Assembly: GCA_016215645.1 (NCBI GenBank) | Contig: JACRIX010000013.1 | Location: forward strand, 60,053 to 124,052 | Source of the DNA: Rhodocyclales bacterium | GTDB taxonomy: Bacteria > Pseudomonadota > Gammaproteobacteria > Burkholderiales > Rhodocyclaceae | Length of the DNA: 64,000 bases | Direction: 5' to 3' | Shown here: piece by piece, positions 1-10,791 of the stretch | Numbering within the stretch: position 1 is the stretch's first letter | Layout: the number at the start of each line of letters is the position of its first letter | Translations under genes and position numbers: made by a program | The notes under the pieces: generated by a model | Databases searched by the model: none | Seen by the model: the letters and a program-made list of their open reading frames with translations, nothing else | Told to the model about the DNA's origin: nothing

Positions 1-809
1 GCCACCGGATGCAGGGTTTGCGCGGCATTGCCAAGCCACACCTGCCGCGCCGCCACGGGATTCGGCCGGTAGCGCAGCCCCAGTGGATAGGCCACCCGCG
101 GTGTCGCAGCAACAAAGCGGTGACGGGTACCGAAGCGCTTTTGCAGCACCGCAAGAAAGGCCGCGTCGTCAAGCCCCTTGATGGCGTCAACGACGTCATC
201 GACACAGGTCATCACCATGGCATAGCGGTCGCCCAGCGGCAGAAGTGCCAATGGGCCGTCCCCGGTAAAGCGCTCCCAGGCGATATTGCGATGCGGCTCG
301 GCGAGGTCGACGTTGCACAGTACCGCGTGCTGTCCGTAGTCACGCGCACTGCCGGCTCCCGGGTCGACGCGCCCCTCGGCGAAGGCGGTCAGTGAAAAGC
401 CCGCGGTATCCGTCGCCATGACGGCCTGCTGTTCGCGATACACGATGCCATTTGCGGTCACGGCGTCATCCAGCGCCGCAATGAGGTCGCTTGCGGCGAC
501 CACCCAGCCCAGGGCATGCATGTCCATTTCGGAGGCACGCAACATGGTGCGCCCAAATCCCCCGCGCTGGGAAACATGTATGGTTTCGATCGGCGTCTTT
601 GGCAAATGCGACCACACCCCCAGCCAGTCCAGAATCTGGCCAGACCCGTCGGACAGCGCAAGTACTCGCTGGTCACGGCGCACCGCGGCCCGCTCACGGG
701 CTTCGAATATCTCGGCGCCGATTCCCTTGGCGCGCAAGGCCAGCGCCAATGCCATTCCGGCCGGACCGCCGCCAACAATGCCTACCGTTGCCGCGGCTTC
801 AACCGCCAC
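1..809 (-). CDS. ubiH: UbiH/VisC-family FAD monooxygenase (ubiquinone biosynthesis), 3' part cut off
   Basis: Ring hydroxylase of the UbiH/UbiF/VisC family, acting on ubiquinone precursors at the inner membrane. About 269 residues are visible. The N-terminal dinucleotide fold reads GIVGGGPAGMALAL (residues 10-23). It is followed by RRDQRVLALSDGSGQIL and HVSQRGGFGRTM, both typical of UbiH. The last visible residues, GNAAQTLHPVA, begin the second FAD-binding motif of the family, so roughly 120 residues lie beyond the left edge. No ATG fits the start. A GTG at 809 overlaps the pepP stop by 11 bases, which suggests translational coupling. pepP-ubiH adjacency is known from other Proteobacteria. 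Whether it is UbiH, UbiF or UbiI in the strict sense cannot be decided from this part. Confidence 0.85.
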   Translation of the reverse strand, partial: MAVEAAATVGIVGGGPAGMALALALRAKGIGAEIFEARERAAVRRDQRVLALSDGSGQILDWLGVWSHLPKTPIETIHVSQRGGFGRTMLRASEMDMHALGWVVAASDLIAALDDAVTANGIVYREQQAVMATDTAGFSLTAFAEGRVDPGAGSARDYGQHAVLCNVDLAEPHRNIAWERFTGDGPLALLPLGDRYAMVMTCVDDVVDAIKGLDDAAFLAVLQKRFGTRHRFVAATPRVAYPLGLRYRPNPVAARQVWLGNAAQTLHPV

Positions 810-2145
810 GAGCATCCCGCATCAGCGCCTCGATGTCGGCAACCCGCTTCGGCGCAGCCGCGGTGATGATTTCACAACCACCGGCGGTGACGACCGCATC
901 ATCCTCGATGCGTACGCCGATATCCCAGAACGCTTCGGGAACATCTTCCGCCGGCCGGACATAGCACCCCGGCTCGATGGTCAGCACCATGCCCGGCGCC
1001 AGCGGCGCCCAGTGCTCGCCTTCCTTGTATTCGCCGGCATCGTGCACGTCCTTGCCCAGCCAGTGGCTGGTACGGTGCATGTAGAAGCGCTTGTAGCTTT
1101 CGGATTCGAGCACGGCATCGAGCGACCCCGTCAGCAGCTTCATGTCGATCATGCCCTGGGCCAGCACCTTCGAGGCCGCACTGTGCGGATCGGCGAAGTT
1201 GGCGCCGGGACGAACCGCGGCAATCGCAGCGGCCTGGGCATCCAGCACCAGATCGTAAATGTCGGCTTGCGGTCCGCTGAATCGTCCGCTCACGGGAAAA
1301 GTCCGTGTGATGTCCGAGGCATAACCGGACAGTTCGCCGCCGGCATCGATCAGCAGCAGATCGCCGTCGCGCAGCGGCTGATCGTTGCCGACATAATGCA
1401 GGATGCAGGCATTGGCGCCACCGGCGACGATCGGCGTGTAGGCCGGGAACTCGCATCCCTGCCGACGAAACTCGTGCAGCAATTCGGCTTCGACTTCGTA
1501 CTCGAACCTGCCCGGCGCGGCAAAGCGCATCGCCCGGATGTGGGCGCTGCAGGAAATCTCCGATACGCGCCGCATGACCGCAAGCTCGGTCGCATCTTTC
1601 ACCAGTCGCATTGCATCGAGCTCGGCGCGCACGTCGCGAATCACCGGCGGCGCACGCTTGCCGGTGCGCGATTCGCTGCGTACCTTGTTCAAGGCAGTGG
1701 TTACGCGGATATCCCAGGTCGGGTCCTGTCCAATCGAGAACCAGAATGCCGGCTGGCCGGCAAGCAGCTCGGGCAAGCGCGCATCGAGGTCGGCGATCAC
1801 GTTCGCGGCGTCAAACCCAAACGCCTCGCGTGCGCCCTCGGGACCGTGACGAAACCCGTCCCAGGTCTCGCGCTCGGCGTTCTTTTCGCGGCAAAACAGG
1901 ATGGACTCCGCTTCGCCGCCACCGGCAACAATCACCAGCACCGCCTCGGGCTCGGTGAAACCGGTCAGGTACTGAAAATAGCTGTCGGCACGATACGGGT
2001 AGTGGGTGTCACGATTGCGCGCCTGCTCTGGCGCGGTGGGGATCAGGGCCACGCCACCGCCAGCCAGGCGCATGCGCGCCGCGAGCAGGAGTCGGCGCTG
2101 GTGGTACGCCGATAGCGCATTGTCCGGATTCGGTGCCTGTTCCAT
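799..2145 (-). CDS. pepP: Xaa-Pro aminopeptidase (aminopeptidase P)
   Basis: Cytosolic M24B metallopeptidase that removes an N-terminal residue preceding proline; 448 aa, the usual length. An N-terminal creatinase-like domain (RDTHYPYRADSYFQYLTGF) is followed by a pita-bread catalytic domain with the dinuclear metal ligands in LLIDAGGELSGYASDITRTFP (two Asp), HRTSHWLGKDVHDAGEY (His), TIEPGCYV (Glu) and GVRIEDD (Glu). The start chosen is the ATG at 2145, giving MEQAPNPDNALSAYHQRR. The frame stays open upstream but only antisense to murU. murU ends 7 bases before this start and ubiH overlaps the 3' end, so pepP sits in an amgK-murU-pepP-ubiH operon. No obvious Shine-Dalgarno is visible. A TATAAT hexamer overlaps the murU stop and could be a weak internal promoter. 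Confidence 0.95.
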   Translation of the reverse strand: MEQAPNPDNALSAYHQRRLLLAARMRLAGGGVALIPTAPEQARNRDTHYPYRADSYFQYLTGFTEPEAVLVIVAGGGEAESILFCREKNAERETWDGFRHGPEGAREAFGFDAANVIADLDARLPELLAGQPAFWFSIGQDPTWDIRVTTALNKVRSESRTGKRAPPVIRDVRAELDAMRLVKDATELAVMRRVSEISCSAHIRAMRFAAPGRFEYEVEAELLHEFRRQGCEFPAYTPIVAGGANACILHYVGNDQPLRDGDLLLIDAGGELSGYASDITRTFPVSGRFSGPQADIYDLVLDAQAAAIAAVRPGANFADPHSAASKVLAQGMIDMKLLTGSLDAVLESESYKRFYMHRTSHWLGKDVHDAGEYKEGEHWAPLAPGMVLTIEPGCYVRPAEDVPEAFWDIGVRIEDDAVVTAGGCEIITAAAPKRVADIEALMRDARGG

Positions 2146-2152
2146 CGGTCGA

Positions 2153-2884
<732 letters not shown>

Positions 2885-2909
2885 TCATTCTGGTGAGCTC
2901 TCCCCCCAC

Positions 2910-2930
2910 CCCCCTCTCCGGGAGAGGGGG
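2910..2930. repeat. REP-like GC palindrome between amgK and murU
   Basis: CCCCCTCTCC, one G, then GGAGAGGGGG: ten-base arms. C-rich CCCTCTCC-type palindromes recur between genes in many Proteobacteria (general knowledge). No T-tract follows, so a rho-independent terminator is unlikely. With the neighbouring 21-bp inverted repeat it makes the amgK-murU gap strongly structured. Confidence 0.5.
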
Positions 2931-2965
2931 TGACTGATTGGAGCCCGCGCGGCGCGCGGACCGAC

Positions 2966-3982
2966 TTAGTCGAGGTCACGCTGTTCGAGGGTATAGCCGA
3001 GCACGGTGATCTTGTCTTCGACGCGATCCAGCAGGTGGCGGAGCACGGAAAGTTCGGCATACCGCTCGCAGGCCTTTCGCAGGTAGCGCGCCACCAGTGG
3101 CAAATCCTTGAGGTAACCGTCCTTGCCGTCGCGGTGCCACAGGCGCGCAAAAATGCCGAGCACCTTGACGTGGCGCTGCACACCCATCCATTCGTAGGCA
3201 CGGTAGAACTCGCCGAAATCGGCGGCCACCGGAAGTCCGCCCTTGCGTGCCTGCTCCCAATAGCGGATCAGCCAGTCGAGCGCGATGTCCTCATCCCATT
3301 CGATGTAGGCATCCTTCAGCAGGGAAACCATGTCGTAACTGATCGGGCCGAAAACGGCATCCTGAAAATCGATGACACCGGGGTTTCCCGCGTTTTCGAT
3401 GTACATCAGGTTGCGTGAATGGAAATCGCGATGCACGAAGACTCTGGGTTCTGCCAGATTGGCCGCGAGTATCCGTCCGAAGACCTCATCGATCTGCTGC
3501 CGGTCGTCATCGGACAGCGCGAGCCCGTGGTGTTTGGCGAGAAACCATTGCGGGAACAAGTCGAGTTCCCGCCGCAGCAAGACCCGATCGTAGTCGGGCA
3601 GCACGCCCGCCCGACTGGCCTGCTGCAGGCGGATCAGCGCAGTAATCGCATCCGCATACAGGGGTGCGGCATTCTCTGGCGTCAGCGCCTGGAGATAGGT
3701 TGCATTCCCCAGGTCGGAGAGCAGCAGGAAGCCCCGTTCGAGATCCTGCGCCAGGACCTCCGGGACATGGACGGCCTCGCGGAACAACTGCTGAACATGC
3801 AGCCAGGGACGACAATCCTCATTCGCAGGCGGCGCATCCATGACCACGAACGAATCGCCGTTGGACTTCCGGGCACGGAAATAGCGTCGAAAGCTGGCAT
3901 CCGCAGAGGCTGCCGCAAGGCTGAAATCCTCGGCGCCCCAGAGCCCGGCGAGCCACTTTCTGATCTGCTCCTGACGTTCCAT
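2966..3982 (-). CDS. amgK: N-acetylmuramate/N-acetylglucosamine 1-kinase
   Basis: Aminoglycoside-phosphotransferase-fold kinase that phosphorylates the anomeric carbon of recovered MurNAc/GlcNAc, feeding MurU; about 338 aa. FRRYF near residues 31-35 is the family N-terminal motif. The catalytic loop HRDFHSRN is at about residues 184-191, and the Mg-binding IDFQD at about 204-208. The ATG at 3982 is preferred because GGAAAG lies 7 bases upstream; a GTG at 4012 would add ten residues. It is the first gene of the minus-strand amgK-murU-pepP-ubiH run and divergent from lptD, the arrangement known around amgK-murU in pseudomonads. The family name follows from homology plus context. Confidence 0.9.
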   Translation of the reverse strand: MERQEQIRKWLAGLWGAEDFSLAAASADASFRRYFRARKSNGDSFVVMDAPPANEDCRPWLHVQQLFREAVHVPEVLAQDLERGFLLLSDLGNATYLQALTPENAAPLYADAITALIRLQQASRAGVLPDYDRVLLRRELDLFPQWFLAKHHGLALSDDDRQQIDEVFGRILAANLAEPRVFVHRDFHSRNLMYIENAGNPGVIDFQDAVFGPISYDMVSLLKDAYIEWDEDIALDWLIRYWEQARKGGLPVAADFGEFYRAYEWMGVQRHVKVLGIFARLWHRDGKDGYLKDLPLVARYLRKACERYAELSVLRHLLDRVEDKITVLGYTLEQRDLD

Positions 3983-4056
3983 GTAGAGGCTTTCCGCGAG
4001 TTGGGAAACCACGCAAGAACTCAGTCAGGGAGCGCGTTCCGCCGAAGTTGAGGTGA

Positions 4057-4073
4057 TAGAATCGCGAATTCTA
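4057..4073. promoter_or_regulatory. Palindrome with -10-like hexamers between amgK and lptD
   Basis: TAGAAT, CGCGA, ATTCTA: six-base arms that read as a TAGAAT -10-like hexamer in both directions, midway between divergent amgK and lptD. No convincing -35 was found for either direction, so this is only a candidate bidirectional promoter. The rest of the 3983-4163 gap shows nothing else. Confidence 0.3.
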
Positions 4074-4163
4074 GCATCGGCCGGCACGAACCATTCCGGC
4101 GGGTCGCAAGCATTGCGTTGTCAGTGACTTGAGGCCGACGTTGCGCCCACACATTGATTTGGC

Positions 4164-6956
4164 ATGTCATCTTCGCGTCGCGGACAATTCAGCCCCGCCT
4201 TATTGCCGATACTGCTGCTCGCCGCCGGATCTGCCGCAGCGGAGCCGCTGCCGCCCTTGCGAGTCAATCCCGCATTGCTCGGCGCCGGCACACCGATGCC
4301 ATCGACAACGCCGATGGCATCGGCCCCGGCACCCTTGCCGGTCGCGGAACCGGCACGCGTCGTGACTCCGGGTCCGATGGCGCCGCCGGTGGCAGCCGCC
4401 CAAGCACCTGCGCCGGGCGCGGCGGTATCGATTCCCGGAACCGGCGCGCCCCCATCGTCGCCCACGACGGCACCCGCCGCAGCGATGCGTCCGGCACCCG
4501 CCGCTGCCCTTGGTCAATCCCGTCCGGCAACGACGCCCCTGCCCGTTGCCCCCGTGGCGACGGCGCCGACGCCCAGGGCCCCCCGTGCTTCAGACAGGCA
4601 GCCGCCTGCGCCGGCAGTGCCCGCGGCGGCGCCGGCCGAGGCGATCGCCAAGCCGCAGGAACCGCCCCAGGTGGATGAGCGCCCGGCGCTACCGCCTCTT
4701 TACTCGGCTTACGTGGCGGCAGGCGAATTGCCGCAGCCTGCGCTCGCCCAGTCCGCCAGACTTGCGCCGCATCTCAGGCAACCGGGCGAGGAATTGCCGA
4801 CCTTCATCACCGCGGAACGCATCGCCGGAAAGAACGATGTCGAGGTGCTTGCCGAGGGCGATGTCGAAATGCGCAAGCGCAATTCGATACTGCTCAGTGA
4901 CCGCATGACCTATCGCCAGTTGGCCGACGAGGTCGACGCCGAAGGCAATGTACGCCTGTCGCGCGACGGCGATCACATCAGCGGACCACGCATGATGATG
5001 AAGCTCGAAGACAGCACCGGCTTCTTCGAACAGCCAAGCTACAGCATCCGTCGCATCAAGACCGGTTCCGCGGCCACGCTCTGGACCGGCAACGAAGAAC
5101 GGGAATCGGCCGAACTGACCACTGGCACCGGATCGGCAGCGCGCATGGAGTTCGAGGGCGAAGGGAAATATCGCCTGCGGGATGCGACCTACAGCACCTG
5201 TGCTCCTGCCGCCGGCCGTGATCCCGACTGGTTTGCCCGAACCGCCGACCTGCGCCTCGACTACGACACGGAACAGGGCACGGCCCGCGATGCGACCCTG
5301 TACTTTCAGGGGGCGCCGATCCTCTACTCGCCATGGCTCAGCTTCTCGCTCAACAACGAGCGCAAGAGCGGACTGCTGACGCCGACAGCCGGATCCACGA
5401 GTCAGGGCGGCGTCGAATTTACCCAGCCGTTCTACTGGAACATAGCGCCGAACATGGATGCCACGATCGCGCCGCGGATCATGGCCAAGCGCGGCACCTT
5501 GTGGAAAGGCGAGTACCGCTACCTGCAGCAAAACTACGCCGGCACGGTCGAGGCCCACTACCTTCCGCGGGACCGCCTGACCCACACGCGTCGATCAAAT
5601 TACTCCGTAAGCCACGTGCAGAATCTCGGGTACGGCTTCTCCGGCTCGCTTGCCCTGAATGGCGCCTCGGACAATACCTATTTCAGCGACCTGAGCAACG
5701 GCTCGGCGGTCATCGCGCAAACCAATCTGCTCCGGCAAGGCACGTTGAGCTACAGCGGCGGCTGGTGGTCTGCCAACCTGCTGGCCCAGAGCTACCAAAC
5801 CCTCCAGGATCCGTCGCTGCCGCGAGTCGCAGAACCCTACCGACGCCTGCCACAGGTCACCGTGGACGCGAATCGCGGCGATCTGCCGCTCGGACTCAAC
5901 TTTGCGTTCCGCGGCGAGCATGTGAATTTCCGCAATCCCGCATTGGTGCAGGGACGACGTTTCACCGTGTATCCGCAATTGTCCTTGCCCCTGCAAACCG
6001 AGATCTTCAGCCTGACGCCAAAGATCGGCGTGCATTCCACACGCTACACGCTTGATGGCCAGGCCCCTGGCGTACCGGCCAAGCTCACGCGGGATGTACC
6101 CATCCTGAGTCTCGACTCCTCGGTCACCTTTGAGCGGGAAGTTTCCTGGCTGGGTAATTCGCTGACCCAAACGCTGGAGCCGCGCCTTTACTATCTGTAC
6201 GTGCCGGAACGCAACCAAAGCCTGATTCCGGTATTCGATACCGCGGCTACGGATTTCAACTTCGCCCAGATTTTCGGTGAAAACCGGTATGGCGGCGGCG
6301 ATCGCATCGGTGATGCGAACCAGGCTACCGCCATGTTGACCTCACGCCTGATCGATCCGCAAACCGGCGCGGAAAGCCTGCGCATCGCATTCGGCCAGCG
6401 CTTCTACTTCAGCACGCAAAAAGTGGGTCTGCCGGGCGAGGTCCTGCGCAGCGACCGTCAAACCGACTTCCTTGCATCACTTTCCGGACGGTTGCTGCCC
6501 AAGACCTATGGCGACGTCGGGGTCCAGTACAACCCGCAGCTCAGCCGCGTCGAGCGCCTCAACGTCGGCGGCCGCTACCAGCCGGAAGTCGGCAAGGTAC
6601 TCAACGCAGGTTATCGCTATTCGCGTGACCAACTCGGACAGATCGACCTCTCAGGACAATGGCCGCTATTCGGCGGCTGGCATGCGGTGGGTCGCTTCAA
6701 TTACTCGACCAAGGATCGCCGCATGATCGAGTCGGTGGCCGGTCTCGAATTCGATGGTGGATGCTGGGTTGGCCGCGTGGTCATGCAACGTCTCGCAACA
6801 CTGACACAGCAATCGAACACCGCGCTCTTCTTCCAGCTCGAACTGAACGGGTTTGCGAAAGTCGGATCGAATCCTCTCGACATCCTCAAACGCAATGTTC
6901 CCGGGTACGGCGTAATCAACCAGCAGGGCGCGGATACCCAGCTCCTGGCGCAATGA
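4164..6956 (+). CDS. lptD: LPS-assembly protein LptD, with long Pro/Ala-rich N-terminal segment
   Basis: Outer-membrane beta-barrel that, with LptE, inserts lipopolysaccharide into the outer leaflet; 930 aa against about 780 in E. coli. A signal peptide (about residues 1-26, ending SAAA) is followed by roughly 170 residues rich in Pro and Ala, then the periplasmic OstA/LptA-like jellyroll starting near PTFITAERIAGKNDVEV. The C-terminal barrel follows, rich in alternating aromatic strands. Cysteines in YSTCAPA and GGCWVGR fit the disulfides that LptD needs. The extra length is the Pro/Ala linker, which is low complexity. The stop overlaps the surA start as ATGA, so LptD is coupled to its own periplasmic chaperone. 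No strong Shine-Dalgarno is seen before the ATG. Confidence 0.95.
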   Translation: MSSSRRGQFSPALLPILLLAAGSAAAEPLPPLRVNPALLGAGTPMPSTTPMASAPAPLPVAEPARVVTPGPMAPPVAAAQAPAPGAAVSIPGTGAPPSSPTTAPAAAMRPAPAAALGQSRPATTPLPVAPVATAPTPRAPRASDRQPPAPAVPAAAPAEAIAKPQEPPQVDERPALPPLYSAYVAAGELPQPALAQSARLAPHLRQPGEELPTFITAERIAGKNDVEVLAEGDVEMRKRNSILLSDRMTYRQLADEVDAEGNVRLSRDGDHISGPRMMMKLEDSTGFFEQPSYSIRRIKTGSAATLWTGNEERESAELTTGTGSAARMEFEGEGKYRLRDATYSTCAPAAGRDPDWFARTADLRLDYDTEQGTARDATLYFQGAPILYSPWLSFSLNNERKSGLLTPTAGSTSQGGVEFTQPFYWNIAPNMDATIAPRIMAKRGTLWKGEYRYLQQNYAGTVEAHYLPRDRLTHTRRSNYSVSHVQNLGYGFSGSLALNGASDNTYFSDLSNGSAVIAQTNLLRQGTLSYSGGWWSANLLAQSYQTLQDPSLPRVAEPYRRLPQVTVDANRGDLPLGLNFAFRGEHVNFRNPALVQGRRFTVYPQLSLPLQTEIFSLTPKIGVHSTRYTLDGQAPGVPAKLTRDVPILSLDSSVTFEREVSWLGNSLTQTLEPRLYYLYVPERNQSLIPVFDTAATDFNFAQIFGENRYGGGDRIGDANQATAMLTSRLIDPQTGAESLRIAFGQRFYFSTQKVGLPGEVLRSDRQTDFLASLSGRLLPKTYGDVGVQYNPQLSRVERLNVGGRYQPEVGKVLNAGYRYSRDQLGQIDLSGQWPLFGGWHAVGRFNYSTKDRRMIESVAGLEFDGGCWVGRVVMQRLATLTQQSNTALFFQLELNGFAKVGSNPLDILKRNVPGYGVINQQGADTQLLAQ

Positions 6957-8266
6957 ACGTCGCGTCCGCCCTGCTTGCCGTTGTTGCCGCCCTGGCCTTG
7001 CTCCCGGCGCAGGCACAGACACGCCGCGCCCAGCCGCTGGAAGTCGACCGCGTGGTCGCCGTTATCAATGACGAGGTAATCACCGCGTTCGAGTTGCGCA
7101 GCCGGGTCACCGCCGTCGAGCGCCAATTGCAGGGCCAGCGCGCACAGCTACCGGCTCGCGACGTTCTTGAGCGCCAGGTGCTCGAACGCATGATCACCGA
7201 CCGGGTGCAGTTGCAATTCGCCAAGGAGACCGGGTTGCGTGTATCGGATATCGAACTCGATGCCGCAATGCGCCGTATCGCGGACAACAACAAGCTGTCA
7301 CTGCCGGATTTTCGCGCCGTCCTGGAAAAGGACGGCGTCGCCTGGGTAAAGTTCCGTGAGGAAATTCGGGAAGAAATCATCCTTTCCCGCCTGCGTGATC
7401 GTGAAGTGGAGAGCCGCATCGTTGTCTCGGATGGGGAAATCGACAACTACCTTGCCAATCCCGAGCAGGGAAACGCCGACGCGCTCGAAGCCAGTATCGC
7501 CCACATCATTGTTCGCGTTCCCGAGCAAGCCACGCCCGACCAGTTGATGCGTATCGGCGCACGCGCGAAATCGGCACTGGACCAGTTACGGCGTGGCGAG
7601 GACTTCGCCAAGGTCGCCGCGAGCTTCTCTGACGCCCCCGACGGACTCACCGGCGGCGTCATGGGCCGACGCCCCCTCGATCGATTGCCCGCACTCTATG
7701 CCGATGCCGTGAAGAAGCTCAAGCCCGGCGAACTCAGCGACATCCTGCGCAGCCCGGCCGGATTTCATATCGTCAAGCTGGTGGGTTTCCACGGAAACTC
7801 GAACACCAAGGCGTCCGCGTCACTGAAGCAGACACGGGCGCGGCACATACTCATCAAGGTCAATGAACTGGTGTCGGCAGCCGAGGCCCAGCGCAAACTG
7901 GTCGCGATCAAGGAGCGCCTCGAAAACGGTGCCGATTTCGCCGAACTTGCGCGCCTGAACTCCAACGATCTCTCTGCCGCGCGCGGCGGCGACCTCGGGT
8001 GGCTTTACCAGGGCGACACCGTTCCCGACTTCGAAAAGGCCATGGACGCGCTGGCGATCAACCAGATCAGCGCTCCGATCCAGTCTCCTTTCGGCTTTCA
8101 CCTGATCCAGGTCCTTGAGCGCCGTACCGAGGACGCCACGGCGGAGCGCCAACGCCTCGCCGCACGCCAGGTATTGCGCGATCGCAAGGCCGACGAGGCC
8201 TACCAGGACTGGGTCCGGCAAATGCGCGACCGCGCCTATGTCGAATACCGCGTCGAAGACCGCTAG
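6953..8266 (+). CDS. surA: Periplasmic chaperone / peptidyl-prolyl isomerase SurA
   Basis: Chaperone for outer-membrane proteins, LptD being a major client; 437 aa. A signal peptide ([21 protein letters not shown]) is followed by the SurA N-domain ([18 protein letters not shown]). Two parvulin (PpiC) domains follow, beginning near [10 protein letters not shown] and [10 protein letters not shown], each with the usual [10 protein letters not shown] or [13 protein letters not shown] segment and GFHIVKL or GFHLIQV ending. The start is the ATG overlapping the lptD stop; the same frame extends further upstream but only antiparallel to known lptD coding sequence. pdxA starts inside its 3' end. The lptD-surA-pdxA-rsmA order matches the classical enterobacterial operon. 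Confidence 0.95.
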   Translation: MNVASALLAVVAALALLPAQAQTRRAQPLEVDRVVAVINDEVITAFELRSRVTAVERQLQGQRAQLPARDVLERQVLERMITDRVQLQFAKETGLRVSDIELDAAMRRIADNNKLSLPDFRAVLEKDGVAWVKFREEIREEIILSRLRDREVESRIVVSDGEIDNYLANPEQGNADALEASIAHIIVRVPEQATPDQLMRIGARAKSALDQLRRGEDFAKVAASFSDAPDGLTGGVMGRRPLDRLPALYADAVKKLKPGELSDILRSPAGFHIVKLVGFHGNSNTKASASLKQTRARHILIKVNELVSAAEAQRKLVAIKERLENGADFAELARLNSNDLSAARGGDLGWLYQGDTVPDFEKAMDALAINQISAPIQSPFGFHLIQVLERRTEDATAERQRLAARQVLRDRKADEAYQDWVRQMRDRAYVEYRVEDR

Positions 8267-9200
8267 ACCCACCATCGCAGTCACCTCGGGCGAACCGTCG
8301 GGCATCGGGCCTGACATCTGCCTTTGCCTGGCACAACGGACATGGAATGCCCGCGTGGTGGTGCTGGGCGACCGCCACCTCATCGCGACGCGTGCCGCGG
8401 CGCTGGGGCTGGACCCCGACCGCATTGAAATCCGGCACCTCCCGCTGCGCCAGCCGGCATCTCCCGGGCGCCTCGACCCGGCGAATTCGGCGTATGTGCT
8501 TGAGCTGCTCGACGTCGCCCTTGCCGGTTGCCAATCGGGCGACTACGCGGCAATGGTCACGGCGCCGGTGCACAAGGGAGTGATCAACGACGCCGGGATC
8601 GCATTCACCGGGCATACCGAGTACCTCGCCGACCGCACCGCCACGCCGCGCGTTGTCATGATGCTCGCGGGTGCCGGTTTGCGTGTGGCCCTGGCCACCA
8701 CGCACCTGGCGCTGAAGGATGTCCCGGCCGCGATAGGCCCGGCGGCGCTGGAAACCACGCTACGGATTCTGTATGCCGACCTGCGTACAAAATTCGGCAT
8801 CGCCCGGCCGCGCATCCTCGTCGCCGGGCTCAATCCCCATGCCGGCGAGGGCGGCCACATGGGCCGCGAGGAAATCGAGGTCATCACACCGGTGCTCGAC
8901 AGGCTGCGCGCCGAGGGCATGACGCTGATCGGTCCGCTACCCGCCGATACGCTGTTCACCCGGAACGTCCTCGCCGGCTCCGACGCCCAACTGGCGATGT
9001 ACCACGACCAGGGCCTGGCCGTGCTCAAGTACGCCGCCTTTGACGAGGGCATCAATGTCACGCTCGGCCTGCCCATCATCCGCACCTCGGTAGACCACGG
9101 CACGGCGCTGGATCTGGCCGGCACGGGCAAAGCCTCGCCGACCAGCCTGTTCGCCGCCATCGATGCCGCCATCGAGATGGCACAGCGACGGGACAACTGA
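8238..9200 (+). CDS. pdxA: 4-hydroxythreonine-4-phosphate dehydrogenase
   Basis: NAD-dependent dehydrogenase of the DXP-dependent pyridoxal phosphate pathway; about 320 aa. It has [17 protein letters not shown] at the N-terminus, the metal-site motif [25 protein letters not shown], and [10 protein letters not shown] with [13 protein letters not shown] near the C-terminus, all PdxA signatures. The ATG at 8238 starts [15 protein letters not shown] and overlaps the surA 3' end by 29 bases in another frame. Starting further upstream would add only out-of-family residues. It is third in the lptD-surA-pdxA operon, and two bases separate it from the amidotransferase gene. Confidence 0.95.
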   Translation: MSNTASKTARPTIAVTSGEPSGIGPDICLCLAQRTWNARVVVLGDRHLIATRAAALGLDPDRIEIRHLPLRQPASPGRLDPANSAYVLELLDVALAGCQSGDYAAMVTAPVHKGVINDAGIAFTGHTEYLADRTATPRVVMMLAGAGLRVALATTHLALKDVPAAIGPAALETTLRILYADLRTKFGIARPRILVAGLNPHAGEGGHMGREEIEVITPVLDRLRAEGMTLIGPLPADTLFTRNVLAGSDAQLAMYHDQGLAVLKYAAFDEGINVTLGLPIIRTSVDHGTALDLAGTGKASPTSLFAAIDAAIEMAQRRDN

Positions 9201-9202
9201 TC

Positions 9203-9985
9203 ATGTGCCAGCTTCTGGGCATGAACTGCAATGTCCCCACCGACATCTGCTTTTCCTTCGAGGGCTTTCGCACCCGTGGCGGGCTCACCGACGTGCATCA
9301 GGATGGCTGGGGCATTGCCTTCTTCGAGGGACCCGGCTGCCGCGTATTTCTCGATGCCGCACCGTCCGCGAAGTCGCCGGTCGCGGAGCTGGTGCGCCAC
9401 TACCCGATACGTTCCAGGAACGTCATCGCCCATATCCGCAAAGCCACCCAGGGCCGCGTCGCGCTGGAGAACACGCATCCTTTCCAGCGCGAACTATGGG
9501 GTCGCTACTGGATCTTTGCCCACAACGGCAACCTCAAGGATTTTGCTCCGGCGCTCGACGGCAGCTTCGTCCCGGTCGGCGATACGGATTCCGAGCTCGC
9601 CTTTTGCTACCTGCTGCAACGCCTGCGCGCCGAGTTTGGCGAGGCCATGCCCTTGCGCCGCCCCATGTTCGAGTTCCTCACCGGCATTACCCGCGAGATC
9701 ACGAGGCACGGCGAATTCAACTTCCTGCTCAGCAACGGCAACTGCCTGTATGCCCACTGCGCCACCAAGCTCTCGTACATCGTCCGTCAGGCGCCGTTCG
9801 CCGTCGCCCACCTCAAGGACCAGGACGTCAGTGTCGATTTCAGCGCCATCGCCAGGCCCGAGGACCGTGTCGCGGTAATCGCCACCTTGCCGCTCACCGA
9901 CAACGAAGCATGGACCGCCATGGAACCCGCAACCCTGATGCTGTTTCATGAGGGCATGCCGGCGGGAACGGCACACACCCGATGA
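9203..9985 (+). CDS. Class II glutamine amidotransferase domain protein (YafJ-like)
   Basis: Stand-alone Ntn-type glutaminase domain, 260 aa. Met is followed directly by Cys2 (MCQLLGMN), the expected catalytic nucleophile after Met removal. [22 protein letters not shown] and [10 protein letters not shown] are the family's substrate-binding segments. No synthetase domain is attached, and the acceptor of the released ammonia is unknown for this YafJ-type group, so no pathway is assigned. It is inserted between pdxA and rsmA; its stop overlaps the rsmA ATG (ATGA), so co-translation is likely. Confidence 0.85.
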   Translation: MCQLLGMNCNVPTDICFSFEGFRTRGGLTDVHQDGWGIAFFEGPGCRVFLDAAPSAKSPVAELVRHYPIRSRNVIAHIRKATQGRVALENTHPFQRELWGRYWIFAHNGNLKDFAPALDGSFVPVGDTDSELAFCYLLQRLRAEFGEAMPLRRPMFEFLTGITREITRHGEFNFLLSNGNCLYAHCATKLSYIVRQAPFAVAHLKDQDVSVDFSAIARPEDRVAVIATLPLTDNEAWTAMEPATLMLFHEGMPAGTAHTR

Positions 9986-10791
9986 AAACCGTCGATGGGC
10001 ACACTGCGCGAAAGCGCTTCGGACAGAACTTCCTCGTCTCGGATGGCGTGATCCGCAAGATCATCGATGCCGTCGCGCCGCGCGCCGGAGACACCCTGGT
10101 CGAGATCGGCCCCGGCCTCGGCGCGCTTACGGCGCCGCTGCTGGAACGCATCGAGCACCTGCATGTGGTCGAAATCGACCGCGACCTGATTGCCCGCCTG
10201 CGCCAGCGTTTCCCCCCGGAGCGGCTCACCATCCATCAAGGCGACGCCCTCGAGTTCGATTTCGGCAGCCTGAAGGGCGAAGGACGACTGAAGCTTCTCG
10301 GCAACCTGCCCTACAACATTTCCAGCCCGCTGCTTTTCCATCTGGTCGGATTTGCGCCGCTGGTGTATGACATGCACTTCATGCTGCAACGGGAAGTCGT
10401 CGACCGCATGGTCGCCGAGCCCGGAAGCAAGGACTTCGGACGGCTCTCGGTCATGTTGCAGTACCACTATCACATGGAACGGCTTTTCATCGTTCCGCCG
10501 GGATCCTTCAATCCGCCACCCAAGGTCGACTCCGCCATGGTGCGCATGATTCCGGTGGATAGGTCGAAAGTCGGCGCTGACGCTACGGCGCGCAAGCCGG
10601 AAGTTTTCGCCCGCGTGGTCACAGCGGCGTTTTCCCAGCGCCGCAAGATGCTGCGCAATACCCTGCGCGACCTGATCGCCGAGCCGCAACTCGCCGCCCT
10701 CGGCATTTCGCCGACGGCCCGCGCCGAGGACATACCCGTCGCCGACTACGTCCGGCTCGCCAACTTTCTTGCCGACAGCGGTGACCGCTGA
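9982..10791 (+). CDS. rsmA: 16S rRNA (A1518/A1519-N6)-dimethyltransferase
   Basis: KsgA, the near-universal dimethylase of two adjacent adenines in helix 45 of 16S rRNA during small-subunit maturation; 269 aa. It has KRFGQNFL at residues 11-18, the SAM-binding [11 protein letters not shown], the catalytic [15 protein letters not shown], and [13 protein letters not shown]. One copy of the dispersed 22-bp repeat (10569-10590) encodes KVGADATA in the variable loop before [14 protein letters not shown]. The loop has about the E. coli length, so the repeat appears to fill rather than extend it. It is the last clear member of the lptD-surA-pdxA operon. Confidence 0.95.
   Translation: MKTVDGHTARKRFGQNFLVSDGVIRKIIDAVAPRAGDTLVEIGPGLGALTAPLLERIEHLHVVEIDRDLIARLRQRFPPERLTIHQGDALEFDFGSLKGEGRLKLLGNLPYNISSPLLFHLVGFAPLVYDMHFMLQREVVDRMVAEPGSKDFGRLSVMLQYHYHMERLFIVPPGSFNPPPKVDSAMVRMIPVDRSKVGADATARKPEVFARVVTAAFSQRRKMLRNTLRDLIAEPQLAALGISPTARAEDIPVADYVRLANFLADSGDR
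10569..10590 (+). repeat. Dispersed 22-bp repeat, copy B (in rsmA)
   Basis: AGTCGGCGCTG, ACGCT, ACGGCG, in frame in rsmA as KVGADATA. It differs from copy A at one base and encodes the same peptide in an unrelated protein. Confidence 0.75.

Noticed and set aside
418..2115. Long plus-strand ORF of 565 codons opposite pepP and ubiH
   Set aside because: Antisense shadow of high-GC coding; the minus-strand frames carry clear PepP and UbiH motifs.
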